A stretch of DNA of 64,000 bases from Roseibium porphyridii. GTDB taxonomy: Bacteria > Pseudomonadota > Alphaproteobacteria > Rhizobiales > Stappiaceae. Position 1 is the first letter of the stretch. The number at the start of each line of letters is the position of its first letter. Shown piece by piece: positions 26,782-36,098 of this stretch. The stretch is from positions 1,840,001 through 1,904,000 of the forward strand of contig NZ_CP120863.1 in NCBI RefSeq assembly GCF_026191725.2, written 5' to 3'. The notes under the pieces are model-generated. The model searched no databases. It was given only the letters and a program-made list of their open reading frames with translations, and was not told where the DNA came from. A program made the translations under genes and the position numbers.

Positions 26782-28325
26782 GCGGCTTCTTCTCCATCAT
26801 GGCCCGCCATCCGCAAGCCGAGTGTGCTCCGGTCGAGCGTTTCAGTCCGGTCAGCTTCCGACAGCTTTCCGCGATGGATCACGGCAATGCGGTCCGAAAG
26901 ACGCATCAGTTCATCCAGGTCTTCGGAGATCAGAATGACGCCAGCGCCTCTGTCGCGAGCCGCAAGAAGACGTTTGTGCACGTCAGATGTCGCTCCGACA
27001 TCAAGGCCGCGGGACGGCTGAGCCGCGAGGACGACCTTTGGCACTGTTTCCAATGTGCGGGCCAGAACAATCTTCTGGATGTTTCCCCCCGAAAGCAGGC
27101 GTGCCGGACTGTCTTCGCTCTGGCACCGGATGTCATAGGCCTTGATCAGGCTGCGGGCGCGCTCGCGGATTGCGGCAAAACGCAACAGACCAAAGCGCTG
27201 GTTCTCTGGTTTGCGAATGGATTCAATTGCCAGGTTCTCCGAAACACTCATTGCGCCAACAATGCCGTCATGATGTCGATCTTCGGGAATGCGGGCGAGG
27301 CCGATATCGATCATCTTGCGCGCGTCAAGATGAGTGAGCGGCTGGTCCTCCAGAAGCATTTCGCCAGAAATCACCGGTTCCAGTCCGGAAATGACTTTGG
27401 CAAAAGTTGCCTGACCATTTCCGGATACGCCTGCAATTCCGAGGATCTCACCCGATTTCAGGTCGAGATTCACATCTTGCAGCGCATCACGACCGTGACC
27501 GGCGAAGATCCTCTTGAGTACGAACAGCGATCCTCCGGCCTCCTTTTCGGTCCGAATGGTTTCAACAATTTCGTGCCCGACCATGAGTTCGGCCAGTTTG
27601 CGCTGATCACAGCTTGCTGTCGGTAGATCGGCAACCTTGCAGCCGCCTCTCAAGACAGCGACGCGATGGGACGATGCGATCACTTCCGCAAGCTTGTGGG
27701 AAATGAAAATGATGCCGAGACCGTCTTCAGCAAGCGTCTTCAACGTTGCGAACAAGGTTTCCGATTCTTGCGGTGTCAGGACCGCCGTCGGTTCATCGAG
27801 GACAAGCACGCGCGCATCTCGGTAAAGAGCCTTCAAGATTTCAACACGCTGCTTTTCACCGACGGACAGTTGGGAAATGCGGGCATCCAGCGACACCGTC
27901 AACCCGGATCGCGTCATCAGGTCTTCGAGTTTCGCACGTGCCGGTGCACGCGCGGTGGAAAGTGTCGCGAGGCTTTGCGTTCCCAGAAGGATATTGTCGA
28001 GAGCACTCAGGTTCTCAGCCAGAGTAAAGTGCTGGTGCACCATGCCGATACCGGCCTCAAGCGCTGCGTGGGGAGAGCCTGGCTCGAGCTCTTTGAGACC
28101 GCCATCTCCGGAGCTGACCAGCACCTGTCCTTCATCGGCAACATAGTGGCCGAAGAGTATGTTCATCAGCGTGGTCTTTCCAGCGCCGTTTTCGCCCAGA
28201 AGCGCAAGAATTTCACCGCTGCGGAGATCAAGCGAAACTTCGCCGTTCGCCGTCAGCGCTCCAAACCGTTTGGTGATGCCGTCCAACCGCAGGACGAGCG
28301 CAGCCTCCTGTGCAGGTGCGGTCAT
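26778..28325 (-). CDS. BMP-type ABC transporter ATPase (two-domain)
   Basis: Fused two-domain ATPase of 515 residues of the NupO/YufO or RbsA type. The first cassette is canonical: Walker A GENGAGKTT (about 44-52), signature LSVGEKQRVE, Walker B VLVLDEPTAVL. The second has a degenerate Walker A (GVSGNGQATFAK) but a good signature LLSGGNIQKIV and Walker-B region AAQPSRGLDVGA, as usual in this family. The ATG at 28325 starts the family; an in-frame extension upstream covers the intergenic hairpin and is rejected. Confidence 0.93.
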   Translation of the reverse strand: MTAPAQEAALVLRLDGITKRFGALTANGEVSLDLRSGEILALLGENGAGKTTLMNILFGHYVADEGQVLVSSGDGGLKELEPGSPHAALEAGIGMVHQHFTLAENLSALDNILLGTQSLATLSTARAPARAKLEDLMTRSGLTVSLDARISQLSVGEKQRVEILKALYRDARVLVLDEPTAVLTPQESETLFATLKTLAEDGLGIIFISHKLAEVIASSHRVAVLRGGCKVADLPTASCDQRKLAELMVGHEIVETIRTEKEAGGSLFVLKRIFAGHGRDALQDVNLDLKSGEILGIAGVSGNGQATFAKVISGLEPVISGEMLLEDQPLTHLDARKMIDIGLARIPEDRHHDGIVGAMSVSENLAIESIRKPENQRFGLLRFAAIRERARSLIKAYDIRCQSEDSPARLLSGGNIQKIVLARTLETVPKVVLAAQPSRGLDVGATSDVHKRLLAARDRGAGVILISEDLDELMRLSDRIAVIHRGKLSEADRTETLDRSTLGLRMAGHDGEEAA

Positions 28326-28380
28326 GCAGAGCTCCGGAATAAGAAATGTGGGCCACCGCCATCGGGCGGGACGGGGAAGG

Positions 28381-28404
28381 GCCGGCGACCGAATGATCGC
28401 CGGC
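28381..28404. promoter_or_regulatory. Intercistronic hairpin after the binding-protein gene
   Basis: GCCGGCGA (28381-28388) and TCGCCGGC (28397-28404) form a perfect 8-base stem in the 87-base gap between the binding-protein gene and the ATPase gene. Such hairpins often let the binding protein be made in excess of the pump; no T-run follows. Confidence 0.55.
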
Positions 28405-28412
28405 AATCACCA

Positions 28413-29420
28413 TTACATGGTGGATTTCGGTTCGGTGTCGTTCACGTTCACACGGAACAGCCCGTCCAGGATTTCCTGCTCTTTTTCTTTCGCAGCTGCA
28501 ACGGCATCGGCCGGTGCAAGGCTCTCGTCGACAATGAAGCTGCCGCCGCCATAAGACATGAAGCTGAAGGGACCGTAGTCCGCCGGTTCAAAGCTGTCGT
28601 CGACAACGGCTCCGATTGCGCGGTCAATGGTTGGCTCCATATGCCACAAAGCGGATGAAAGAATTGTGCCGGGGTAGTCACCGGACGTATCGATCACGTT
28701 GCCGATTGCAAGAAGGCCTTTTTCCTTGGCCGCGTCGGACACACCGAAGCGCTCTGCGTAAAGAATGTCAGCGCCCTTGTCGATCATGGCAAACGCGGAT
28801 TCTTTCGCCTTTGGCGGATCGTACCAGGAGTTGATGAAGGTTACGAGAAACTTCACATCGGGATTGACCGCTGTAGCGCCATCCATGAAGGCATGCATCA
28901 ACCGGTTGACCTCCGGAATTGCAAAGCCGCCGACCATACCGATGACGTTGGATTTGGTTGTGGCACCGGCAATCATGCCCGACAGATAGCTCGGCTCATG
29001 GATCCAGTTGTCGAAAACGGCAAAGTTCGGCTGCGCCGGACCGAAGGACGAGCCCATCAGAAAGGCCGTTTCCGGATATTCGGCAGCCACTTTTCGGGCC
29101 GCACGTTCAACCGCGAACGCTTCGCCAACGACAAGGTCCATGCCTTGTTCGGCATATTCGCGCATAACGCGTTCATAGTCGGTGTTGGCGACGTTTTCTG
29201 AGAACGTGTAGGTGATCTCACCGCGTTCCTGGGCAGCTTTCAGCGCCTTGTCGATGCGGCTGACCCATTGTTGTTCAACTGGAACGGTGTAGATGGCCGC
29301 GACCTTGATCGGATCTGCAGCTTCTGCCGGTGAATACAAAAAGCCTGCGGCCACTGTGACCGACAAGGCAGCCGACAGGAGGGCCCTGCGGGCCTTCGAA
29401 AATGGTTTTGAAGTGAGCAT
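28413..29420 (-). CDS. BMP-family substrate-binding lipoprotein-like protein
   Basis: Periplasmic binding protein of about 335 residues, BMP/PnrA (basic membrane protein) family, which binds nucleosides or nucleobases. The signal peptide ends near SPAEAADP (about residue 34) with no lipobox Cys, so the mature protein is soluble. Ligand-fold landmarks: VAAIYTVPVEQQWVSR, VVGEAFAVERAARKVAAEYP, AGATTKSNVIGMVGGFAIPEV, and YGGGSFIVDE. The ATG at 29420 has AGGGGA upstream. First gene of a five-gene operon ending in codA. Confidence 0.92.
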   Translation of the reverse strand: MLTSKPFSKARRALLSAALSVTVAAGFLYSPAEAADPIKVAAIYTVPVEQQWVSRIDKALKAAQERGEITYTFSENVANTDYERVMREYAEQGMDLVVGEAFAVERAARKVAAEYPETAFLMGSSFGPAQPNFAVFDNWIHEPSYLSGMIAGATTKSNVIGMVGGFAIPEVNRLMHAFMDGATAVNPDVKFLVTFINSWYDPPKAKESAFAMIDKGADILYAERFGVSDAAKEKGLLAIGNVIDTSGDYPGTILSSALWHMEPTIDRAIGAVVDDSFEPADYGPFSFMSYGGGSFIVDESLAPADAVAAAKEKEQEILDGLFRVNVNDTEPKSTM

Positions 29421-29454
29421 TTGAGTCCCCTGGAAGGTATTTTTGCGGAAAAAG

Positions 29455-29517
29455 TTGATCACAAAATATGCGTGCCCACAAGCTGTGCAGCGCGCTAGAG
29501 CGATATTTTTTGATCAA
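29455..29517. promoter_or_regulatory. Inverted operator pair upstream of the BMP operon
   Basis: TTGATCACAAAATAT (29455-29469) and ATATTTTTTGATCAA (29503-29517) are reverse complements apart from one base, centres 48 bases apart, just before the binding-protein start. Each arm holds a TGATCA palindrome. This looks like two copies of a regulator site; the regulator is not in the window as far as I can see. Confidence 0.6.
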
Positions 29518-29578
29518 TTGGGAAAATTTTTGCCGATTTGGAATTCAGACACGTCAGGAGCAACTTGAATTTCAGGCA

Positions 29579-29607
29579 ACAAAAAACGCCGGGCAAGCCG
29601 GCGTTCT
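29579..29607 (-). terminator. Rho-independent terminator after prs
   Basis: AACGCCGG (29585-29592) with CCGGCGTT (29598-29605), five-base loop; on the minus strand it runs into TTTTTTG. It ends the prs transcript 25 bases after the stop and separates it from the BMP operon. Confidence 0.85.
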
Positions 29608-29631
29608 TTCAAGGTGACGATACAGTCGGAC

Positions 29632-30564
29632 TTAGTTGAACAAACTGGATACCGATTTTTCGAGCGCCGTACGGTTGATTGCCTCGCCCATGAGGGGAGC
29701 AATCGAGATGGCCCGAATGTTGGAGGCCGCCGTGATTGCAGCTGTCGGCTCGATTGAATTGGTGATGACCAGCTCTTTGAGTTTAGAAGACGCAACACGC
29801 GCAACGGCACCACCGGACAAGACCCCGTGGGTGATATAGGCCGTCACCGACTTTGCACCTTTTGCAAGCAACGCTTCCGCAGCATTGCAAAGGGTGCCGC
29901 CACTGTCGACGATATCGTCGACAAGAATACAGTCATAACCATTCACTTCGCCGATGATGTTCATGACTTCCGATTCTCCAGGCTTGTCGCGTCTCTTGTC
30001 GACGATGGAGAGAGGAGCCTCGATACGTTTGGCGAGGGCGCGGGCACGGACCACACCGCCGACATCCGGTGACACCACCATGACGTTGTCGGTGGCATAA
30101 CGTTCCTTGATGTCGCGTGTCATGACCGGAGCAGCAAACAGGTTGTCGGTCGGTATATCGAAAAAACCCTGGATCTGTCCGGCGTGCAGATCCAGGGTTA
30201 GAACGCGGTCAGCACCTGCTTCGGTGATGAGGTTTGCCACAAGCTTCGCCGAGATCGGCGTTCGGCCGGAAGCTCGGCGGTCCTGCCGGGCGTAACCGAA
30301 ATATGGGATTACCGCGGTGATACGACGTGCGGAGGAACGGCGCAGCGCATCGATGATGATGAGCAGTTCCATAAGGTGGTCGTTCGCCGGGTAGCTGGTT
30401 GGCTGCAGGACGAAGACATCTTCGCCACGCACGTTCTCTTGAATTTCAACGAAGATTTCCTGGTCGGCAAATCGCCGGACCTGGCATTTGGCCAGAGGTA
30501 CATCCAGGTAAGTGGAGATTTCCTCCGCCAGGGCTCGGTTCGAATTGCCCGCGACGATCTTCAT
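29632..30564 (-). CDS. prs: Ribose-phosphate pyrophosphokinase
   Basis: Makes PRPP from ribose-5-phosphate and ATP, feeding purine, pyrimidine, His and Trp synthesis. The protein is 310 residues and begins [14 protein letters not shown], the usual rhizobial opening; the GTG-initiated extension to 30591 is not needed. [45 protein letters not shown] and the PRPP loop [18 protein letters not shown] are intact. A terminator follows. Apt (4.4 kb) and the BMP/CodA operon nearby depend on the same pool. Confidence 0.96.
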   Translation of the reverse strand: MKIVAGNSNRALAEEISTYLDVPLAKCQVRRFADQEIFVEIQENVRGEDVFVLQPTSYPANDHLMELLIIIDALRRSSARRITAVIPYFGYARQDRRASGRTPISAKLVANLITEAGADRVLTLDLHAGQIQGFFDIPTDNLFAAPVMTRDIKERYATDNVMVVSPDVGGVVRARALAKRIEAPLSIVDKRRDKPGESEVMNIIGEVNGYDCILVDDIVDSGGTLCNAAEALLAKGAKSVTAYITHGVLSGGAVARVASSKLKELVITNSIEPTAAITAASNIRAISIAPLMGEAINRTALEKSVSSLFN

Positions 30565-30799
30565 GAGCCGCAAGTCCTTCTGGTGCGACACCGTGTTTCA
30601 AGAGGAAGCCCCTGAAAGGCACGGAAATGGACTAGATCTTATCGAGTTGCCGGACGCCGCAAGATCTGCTGGAGATCCTTCGGCAGGCGGCGGCGTTTTA
30701 GCAATCAACCACCTGGACCACAACCGCCGTAAGGGGCAGAACACCTGTTTTTTTTAAAATATGTGACGTACGGCGTTAATTACCCGGCTAACCGTTTCA

Positions 30800-31321
30800 T
30801 TATCGGTTGAGCCAGGCCTTTATTTCTACCATCGAGCGATTGGCGATGCGCGATAATGTCCCCGAATTGACCGACTGCCATGGATCGCCGGATGCGCCTC
30901 CGGTGGATTCGGTGCCTGAGATTCGATTGAGTCGGCGTCCAGACCCGTCGACGATATCAAATACGTAGAATACGGTTCCCGTTGAGGGTTGTCCGGTGGC
31001 GGACAGATAGCCGTTCACGCGATAAGTTGAGCTAGCGCCAACGCGCCGTACCAGAGTGATGCCCTGTTTGCGTGCCTCCGCTCCGATGAATTCGGACAGT
31101 TCGTCAGCAATATTGCCGGGTGCTCCGGTAAAGGGTTCAAAGGCAAATGTGACGCCTTGGGCCTCGTCTGAAGGGCCAGACAGAGATGGCGCGGGTGCGG
31201 CTGACGTGATTGAGGTCGGTGGTTGCGGCGAGGCCTGGCAGGCGGCCAAAAGACCTGCGACTAGAAAGCCGGTGATCAAGCGCAGAGGAAAAACAGAAGT
31301 CTGATTTAAAAAACGGACCAT
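30800..31321 (-). CDS. Predicted lipoprotein of unknown function
   Basis: A 173-residue protein with a lipoprotein signal: basic start, hydrophobic run, and the lipobox LLAAC with Cys at 28. A Pro/Ser-rich linker precedes a compact domain (VTFAFEPFTGAPGNIADELSEFI, YRVNGYLSATGQPSTGTVFYVFDIVDGSGRRLNRISGTE) that looks like a small beta-sandwich in a conserved alphaproteobacterial lipoprotein group. I cannot assign a function. It lies between prs and the M24 gene, all on the same strand. Confidence 0.75.
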   Translation of the reverse strand: MVRFLNQTSVFPLRLITGFLVAGLLAACQASPQPPTSITSAAPAPSLSGPSDEAQGVTFAFEPFTGAPGNIADELSEFIGAEARKQGITLVRRVGASSTYRVNGYLSATGQPSTGTVFYVFDIVDGSGRRLNRISGTESTGGASGDPWQSVNSGTLSRIANRSMVEIKAWLNR

Positions 31322-31414
31322 GGAGATGCCTGGCTCTCTTTGTCAATTTACCGTGGATGCGGGCCCTTCACGAGAATCGCAAAGAAAGAACCGGGCCGCA
31401 GATTTGCCCTTGGT

Positions 31415-32572
31415 TTAGCCTGACTTGACCGGCAGGTCGAGAGGCAGCGTGGATAAGCTCTCCGGAGTGTCCTGTGTTGTCAGGTAGGTCTGACCAAGGG
31501 TCATGGCTGTTCCGGATATGGAATCCATCAAGATCATGTGCATGAAGATCACCATGTTCTCTTTGACTTCGGCCGGATTGGCCTTGTAGGCCATGGGCGT
31601 ATCCATCCAGCTCGGCGTGAACCTTGCCCCCAGGGAATAGCCACAGGCATTGAGCCTGTGCGGCATCATGCCGTGGCTGTCGATCCGTTCCGCATGAGCG
31701 TCAAAGACATCACCGAAAGTCCGACCCGAAACGAGTTGCGTTTCGACCGCAGCCAACGCTTCTCGTGCGGCAAGATACATCTCTTGGTGCCGGTCGCTCG
31801 GTGTTCCGATAACCACGGTGCGCATCAGGGCAGCGTGATAGTGTCGATAGCTACCAGCCCATTCAAGCGTGATCTGATCCTGGGCTTCAAGTACACGGCG
31901 ACCCGCCTTGTAGCGGCAGAGCAGGGCGTCCCGACCCGACCCGATAATGAACTCGTTGCCTGGATAGTCGCCTCCACCTTCGAAGATTGTGGCCTGCATG
32001 GCGGCCAGGACGCGGCCCTCGTCGGCGCCCGGCCGAATTTCGTCGAGGCCGGCCAGGTATGCCTTGTCGGCCAGCTCGGCGGCTTTACGGACATAGACGA
32101 TCTCTTCCTGGCTCTTGACCGAACGCAATTCGGGTATCAACGGGGACGCATCACGAATGTCTGCAAAGGTGGACAGTTCTTCGTTTATCTGAAGTGCAAT
32201 CTTGCCGGTCATTCCGTGCGTATCGTACTCGATACCGATGCGGCTTCCCAGAAGGTCCATGTCAAACAGCATTTCCTTCAGCTGCGACACTGGACTTGCC
32301 GAACCCCGGTCAATCCAGATCCGGATATCTGGAATGTTGGACGTGTGTTTGGCCTGCCGTTCGTCGGCTGAACGTGTCAGCAGCACCATTCGGTTGTCAC
32401 TCGTAACGACGAGGCACTGGAAGAAACAATAGCCGAAGGTGTCGTAACCGGTGAGCCAGTACATGCTCTCTTGCGCGAACAAAAGCATCGCGTCGAGCTT
32501 CTCCGCCTCCATTGTCGCGTGAAGTTTCGCAAGACGTGATTTGAATTCTTCGTCGGAAAAATGAAGTGCCAT
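31415..32572 (-). CDS. M24-family hydrolase lacking metal ligands (ectoine-hydrolase-like)
   Basis: Pita-bread-fold protein of 385 residues in the Xaa-Pro peptidase family. The C-terminal domain begins near residue 155 (SQEEIVYVRKAAELADKAY). The five metal ligands of canonical aminopeptidases are missing: the first Asp is Glu (TLEWAG, E237), the second is lost in HAALMRT, the His motif is CGYSLG, the first Glu is His (FMHMIL) and the last is Gln (LGQTYL). Creatinase and ectoine hydrolase DoeA show similar loss and use His. DoeA is a possibility, but its partner DoeB is not in the window. Confidence 0.75.
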   Translation of the reverse strand: MALHFSDEEFKSRLAKLHATMEAEKLDAMLLFAQESMYWLTGYDTFGYCFFQCLVVTSDNRMVLLTRSADERQAKHTSNIPDIRIWIDRGSASPVSQLKEMLFDMDLLGSRIGIEYDTHGMTGKIALQINEELSTFADIRDASPLIPELRSVKSQEEIVYVRKAAELADKAYLAGLDEIRPGADEGRVLAAMQATIFEGGGDYPGNEFIIGSGRDALLCRYKAGRRVLEAQDQITLEWAGSYRHYHAALMRTVVIGTPSDRHQEMYLAAREALAAVETQLVSGRTFGDVFDAHAERIDSHGMMPHRLNACGYSLGARFTPSWMDTPMAYKANPAEVKENMVIFMHMILMDSISGTAMTLGQTYLTTQDTPESLSTLPLDLPVKSG

Positions 32573-32587
32573 GAGCCTTTGTCCAAT

Positions 32588-33355
32588 TTATCGCGTCAGA
32601 ACGATTGCACTGATCTGGCGGCCGTAGTCCGGTTCCCCACGATGTGTTGTGCGGCGGTAGGAATAAAATCTGTCTTCGTCGGCATAGGTGCAAAGGCCCA
32701 TATTGGCCACCTTTGCAAGGCCGAGCCCATGGAGCGTGTCGCCGATATAGGCCTGCAGGTCGAACATGAAGTGACCGGCTTTCTCAGATGGTAAGAAATA
32801 GATTTCGTTCGCCGGATTTGCTTCAAGGAAGCGCTGTTGGAACTCCGGTCCGACTTCATATGCCGATTGTGAAATGGCAGGTCCGAGTACGGCGGTGATG
32901 CCGGACGGCGAAGCGCCGAGATCCACCATGGCAGACACAGTGTTTTGCAGAACGCCGGTAACAGCTCCCTTCCAGCCCGAGTGGGCAGCGCCAACAACCC
33001 GGGCCTTCGGGTCGGCGAAAAGGATTGGGCCACAGTCAGCCGTCGATATGCCGATTGCCAAGCCAGGCGTGCTTGTGACCAAGGCATCCGCCCTGCGGTC
33101 CGTGCCGTCTTGCCACGGTGTTGTTACTGCAATCACGTCCGGGGAGTGGATTTGATAGGGAGCGAGCAAGTTGGCGGTATCGACGTTCATTTCCGCTGCT
33201 ACACGACGTCGGTTTTCAAGAACGCTGTCACGGTCGTCATCAGAGCCGAGGCCGATGTTGAGACTATCATAAATGCCGCCTGAAACACCGCCTTGCCGCG
33301 TGAAGAACCCGTGGTTCAACCCTTCCAGCTGCAATTCCGCTGCCTCAAGTCTCAT
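32588..33355 (-). CDS. pgeF: Purine nucleoside/peptidoglycan-editing factor (YfiH/PgeF)
   Basis: YfiH/LACC1-family protein of 255 residues, called polyphenol oxidase in older annotations; family members act on purine nucleosides or correct peptidoglycan precursors. The zinc ligands lie in ISTADCGPILFADP (Cys) and VGAAHSGWKGA (His), with a further His in the N-terminal part (YQIHSPDV). It lies downstream of the MidA-type methyltransferase and lgt, a common order in Rhizobiales. Confidence 0.88.
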   Translation of the reverse strand: MRLEAAELQLEGLNHGFFTRQGGVSGGIYDSLNIGLGSDDDRDSVLENRRRVAAEMNVDTANLLAPYQIHSPDVIAVTTPWQDGTDRRADALVTSTPGLAIGISTADCGPILFADPKARVVGAAHSGWKGAVTGVLQNTVSAMVDLGASPSGITAVLGPAISQSAYEVGPEFQQRFLEANPANEIYFLPSEKAGHFMFDLQAYIGDTLHGLGLAKVANMGLCTYADEDRFYSYRRTTHRGEPDYGRQISAIVLTR

Positions 33356-33403
33356 GCTTTGCTCCGGTGTGGGAAAGATTCGAATTCCAAATCCTTGGTA
33401 TCT

Positions 33404-34492
33404 TCACGCAGCTCTGTCAAATGGTGGAAACGAAATTTCCTGTCCTGTGATTGCAAGCACCTTGAACAAGTCCCCCATTTGATCGGGTGCTGCCAGGCGT
33501 TCCACGTCGTCGCGAATATGCTCTTGCTCAGTGTGTGATTTGCCGGCTCCCAATGCGCCAGCGCGCTCCAAAAGTCCTGCACTGACCAGAAAATCGCCCT
33601 GTTTCTTGGCCGGGAGAGCAATCGCGCCGCCCCTGATAGCACTTGCGGCAAGCGCCTCGAAATTGACGTGTGCCGTAAGGTCGGCTTCGCCAGGGTGATT
33701 CAATACGTTATCGAAGGCATGTCGGTAGACCGCTTGCAGCGTGTCCCCCGCCGCGGTCTTCAGATAGCCATAGTCTATTATCAGGGCAACGCCGCCGTGA
33801 TCTGTGAGATGCTTGCCGATTTCTTCGGCAATCGCGTTTGCAGCCGGTTGAGTTTCAACGATCGTTCCTTCGGGCGCTGCAATCAATTCATGAGGCACTG
33901 CGCTCTCTGGAAGACGGGCAGTTCCCGCCCCGAACATGAGCTCACCAACCTTCGACAGACCAATCTGACGCTCTCGCCAGCCATCAGCGGTTTTAATGAA
34001 CTGGTGAATGGGCAGCGCATCAAAGAACTCATTGGCGATCAGCAGAAGAGGGCCGCCCGGCAACTCCTGAAAGGCGGACCTGAAAGTGGGTTGAAGCGGA
34101 CTGTCGCGGAGTGTCTTCTCTTGCGTCTTGCGAAGCCGAAGGCTTGTTTCGACCAGGTTCAGGCGGGCAGCATTCAGAAAATCCGGTCGAAGTGAGGCCA
34201 TGCGAAGAACATCAGCCATCAACGTGCCGCGGCCTGGGCCTATTTCTGCCAACTGGACTTCGGCAGGCGATCCCATCGCATCAAATGCGGCAAGGCAGAC
34301 GGCACCGATCAGTTCGCCAAACATCTGGCTGACTTCCGGAGCGGTTATGAAGTCTCCGTCGCGGCCAAATGGATCTCGGGTCGTGTAGTAGCCGGCTTCA
34401 GGATCGCTCAGACATACCCGCATGTATTCGGCAACGGTGATCGGACCATCTGCCGCAATGCGCGCTTTTAATCTCTCTTTCAGATCCGTCAC
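33404..34492 (-). CDS. MidA/NDUFAF7-family SAM-dependent methyltransferase
   Basis: Class I methyltransferase of 362 residues of the SAM_MT_28 (DUF185) family; the mitochondrial relative NDUFAF7 methylates an Arg of complex I. The SAM-binding loop is [17 protein letters not shown] (around 83-99) and the N-terminal [30 protein letters not shown] is the family signature. Its start overlaps the lgt stop by 4 bases, so the two are co-translated. A role in complex I assembly in bacteria is inference. Confidence 0.9.
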   Translation of the reverse strand: MTDLKERLKARIAADGPITVAEYMRVCLSDPEAGYYTTRDPFGRDGDFITAPEVSQMFGELIGAVCLAAFDAMGSPAEVQLAEIGPGRGTLMADVLRMASLRPDFLNAARLNLVETSLRLRKTQEKTLRDSPLQPTFRSAFQELPGGPLLLIANEFFDALPIHQFIKTADGWRERQIGLSKVGELMFGAGTARLPESAVPHELIAAPEGTIVETQPAANAIAEEIGKHLTDHGGVALIIDYGYLKTAAGDTLQAVYRHAFDNVLNHPGEADLTAHVNFEALAASAIRGGAIALPAKKQGDFLVSAGLLERAGALGAGKSHTEQEHIRDDVERLAAPDQMGDLFKVLAITGQEISFPPFDRAA

Positions 34493-35322
34493 GAAACGGC
34501 GGCCCCGGTCTTGTTGCGAGATGCCCAGATCATGGCGATGATGCCTGCCAGGATCATTGGCAGCGACAACACGATCCCCATTGTCAGGAACCCACCGAAA
34601 TAGCCGATATGGGCATCTGGAACCCTGTAAAATTCAACGATTGAACGACCGATGCCGTAGCCGCATGCGAATGCTCCAGCCAGGAAGCCAGGTCTCTTTA
34701 ACAGCGCAAACCGATGGCTCAAGACGCGCAGGACCAGAAACAGGACGACACCTTCCAGCGCAGCTTCGTAAAGCTGGCTGGGGTGTCGCGGTTCCGGCCC
34801 TGCGCCTGGAAATACGAAGGCCCACGGCACGTCGGTTGGTCGTCCCCAGAGCTCTGCATTGATGAAATTGGCTATCCGTCCGAAAAACAGGCCGATTGGT
34901 GCTGCGCAGGCTGCCAGATCGAAGAGCGTCCATATGGACAGCCCCCGGCGCCAGGCGAACAGGATCATGGCGATAACAGTCCCGGCAAACCCGCCGTGAA
35001 AGGACATGCCGCCACTCCAGATGGCAATCGCTTCGGCTGGATTGGCAAGGTAATAGGCGGGATTGTAGAAAAAGACATACCCCAGTCGGCCACCGATAAT
35101 GATCCCGAGCGTTCCCCACAAAACGAAGTCATCTAGATCGACCGGGCTCGGTCGCTTCTGGTTGCCCCAAAGTCGCTCGTTTTGAGCGAGAATGCGCATA
35201 TATCGCCAGGCCAGAACGATGCCGACAATATAGGCCAAAGCGTACCAACGCAGGGCGAAAGGGCCGACCTCGAAGATCACTGGGTCGATTGCGGGAAACG
35301 GCAGAACCAATAATGGCGGCAC
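34489..35322 (-). CDS. lgt: Prolipoprotein diacylglyceryl transferase
   Basis: Membrane enzyme that adds diacylglycerol to the lipobox Cys of prolipoproteins, 277 residues, about seven helices. Signature segments: [12 protein letters not shown] (essential His in the HGG motif) and [25 protein letters not shown]. It would act on the lipoprotein encoded at 30.8 kb. First gene of the lgt-midA-pgeF run; divergent from ubiK, 166 bases away. Confidence 0.95.
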   Translation of the reverse strand: MPPLLVLPFPAIDPVIFEVGPFALRWYALAYIVGIVLAWRYMRILAQNERLWGNQKRPSPVDLDDFVLWGTLGIIIGGRLGYVFFYNPAYYLANPAEAIAIWSGGMSFHGGFAGTVIAMILFAWRRGLSIWTLFDLAACAAPIGLFFGRIANFINAELWGRPTDVPWAFVFPGAGPEPRHPSQLYEAALEGVVLFLVLRVLSHRFALLKRPGFLAGAFACGYGIGRSIVEFYRVPDAHIGYFGGFLTMGIVLSLPMILAGIIAMIWASRNKTGAAVS

Positions 35323-35488
35323 GGCAAATCCTTAAGGCGAGATCCGGAACGGGCAAAACCAGGCGCAACGCTTGGCGGATCTTGGCGTCTTCGTCAAGAC
35401 ACAGGGTGCGGCGCAATTGGTTCTTGAAGTTGCGCGCATTCCCTCATACGTGTCACCTATTCGCTTCTACCGCAAATAGGAGGGTCCG

Positions 35489-35755
35489 ATGACCCAAGGC
35501 CCAAACCGAGTTCTCGACGATTTTGCCAAGCTGATGACAGACGCAGCCGGTGTTGCCCAGGGTGCGCGCCGCGAAGTTGAAACAGCGTTTCGTGCACAGG
35601 CCGAGCGGTTTCTTTCGGAAATGGACGTCGTCTCTCGCGAAGAACATGAAGCAGTCAAGGAAATGGCGACCCGGGCACTCGACAAGGTCGAAGAGCTCGA
35701 ATCGCGCCTCGCAAAGCTTGAAAACCCGGGTTCGGACCCGTCTGCCGACGCCTGA
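35489..35755 (+). CDS. UbiK-family (BMFP) accessory factor
   Basis: An 88-residue mostly helical, coiled-coil protein of the UbiK/YqiC family, which assists ubiquinone synthesis in other proteobacteria. Features: VLDDFAKLMTDAAGVAQGARREVETAFRAQAERFLSEMDVVSREEHEAVKEMATRAL then a coiled coil (KVEELESRLAKLEN). AGGAGG precedes the ATG. Divergent from lgt, a usual pairing in Rhizobiales. A long hairpin follows its stop. Confidence 0.88.
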   Translation: MTQGPNRVLDDFAKLMTDAAGVAQGARREVETAFRAQAERFLSEMDVVSREEHEAVKEMATRALDKVEELESRLAKLENPGSDPSADA

Positions 35756-36098
35756 ACTGAGTTCTAACGTTGATGTGAGCGATTTCTGTTAATTGTGAAT
35801 GACAGAAATACGACGCTCACACGCGGCAGAATTGCAGTGTTTTTGAGCAGTATGATCAAAATTCTTGCGGCGTCGTCCACAAGTTTCGGCTTTTCCGGAT
35901 CAGTTGGTATGTATCGCTTAAATCATTCCTGATCCTATACTCAAAGATAACAGGGATTCGTCGGAGCAAGACGGAACCGGTTCGATCTAAAGGGCCATCA
36001 AGGACGCGTTTTGCTCCTCCGGCATGGGACATTTCCCGGCGGCCCGCCCGGTTGTTGTAATCGGGTATTCGGCCCCGGCTCGAAAGGGGAGAAGGCAC
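35756..36098. other. Intergenic region with a strong hairpin after ubiK
   Basis: A 343-base stretch without a gene that I can support. It holds the bulged hairpin at 35775-35820 and, further on, the promoter of the YbjN-proC pair; AGGGGAGAAGG precedes the YbjN start. I see no RNA gene or repeat otherwise. Confidence 0.5.
35775..35820. promoter_or_regulatory. Bulged 15-bp hairpin downstream of ubiK
   Basis: GTGAGCG-ATTTCTGT (35775-35789) pairs with ACAGAAAT (35802-35809) and CGCTCAC (35814-35820), leaving a four-base bulge ACGA and a 12-base loop. No T-run follows, so it may be a 3'-end stabiliser, processing site or part of a small RNA rather than an intrinsic terminator. Confidence 0.5.

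Noticed and set aside
26742..28658. Long plus-strand open frames antisense to the ABC ATPase and binding-protein genes
   Set aside because: They mirror coding sequence of strong ABC genes, have no ribosome site and no recognisable domain.
29421..29578. Purine riboswitch before the BMP operon
   Set aside because: The symmetric arms look like protein sites; the three-way junction core of a purine aptamer is not seen.
31538..32371. A 277-codon plus-strand frame antisense to the M24 gene
   Set aside because: Shadow of a conserved gene; no homology signal in the translation.
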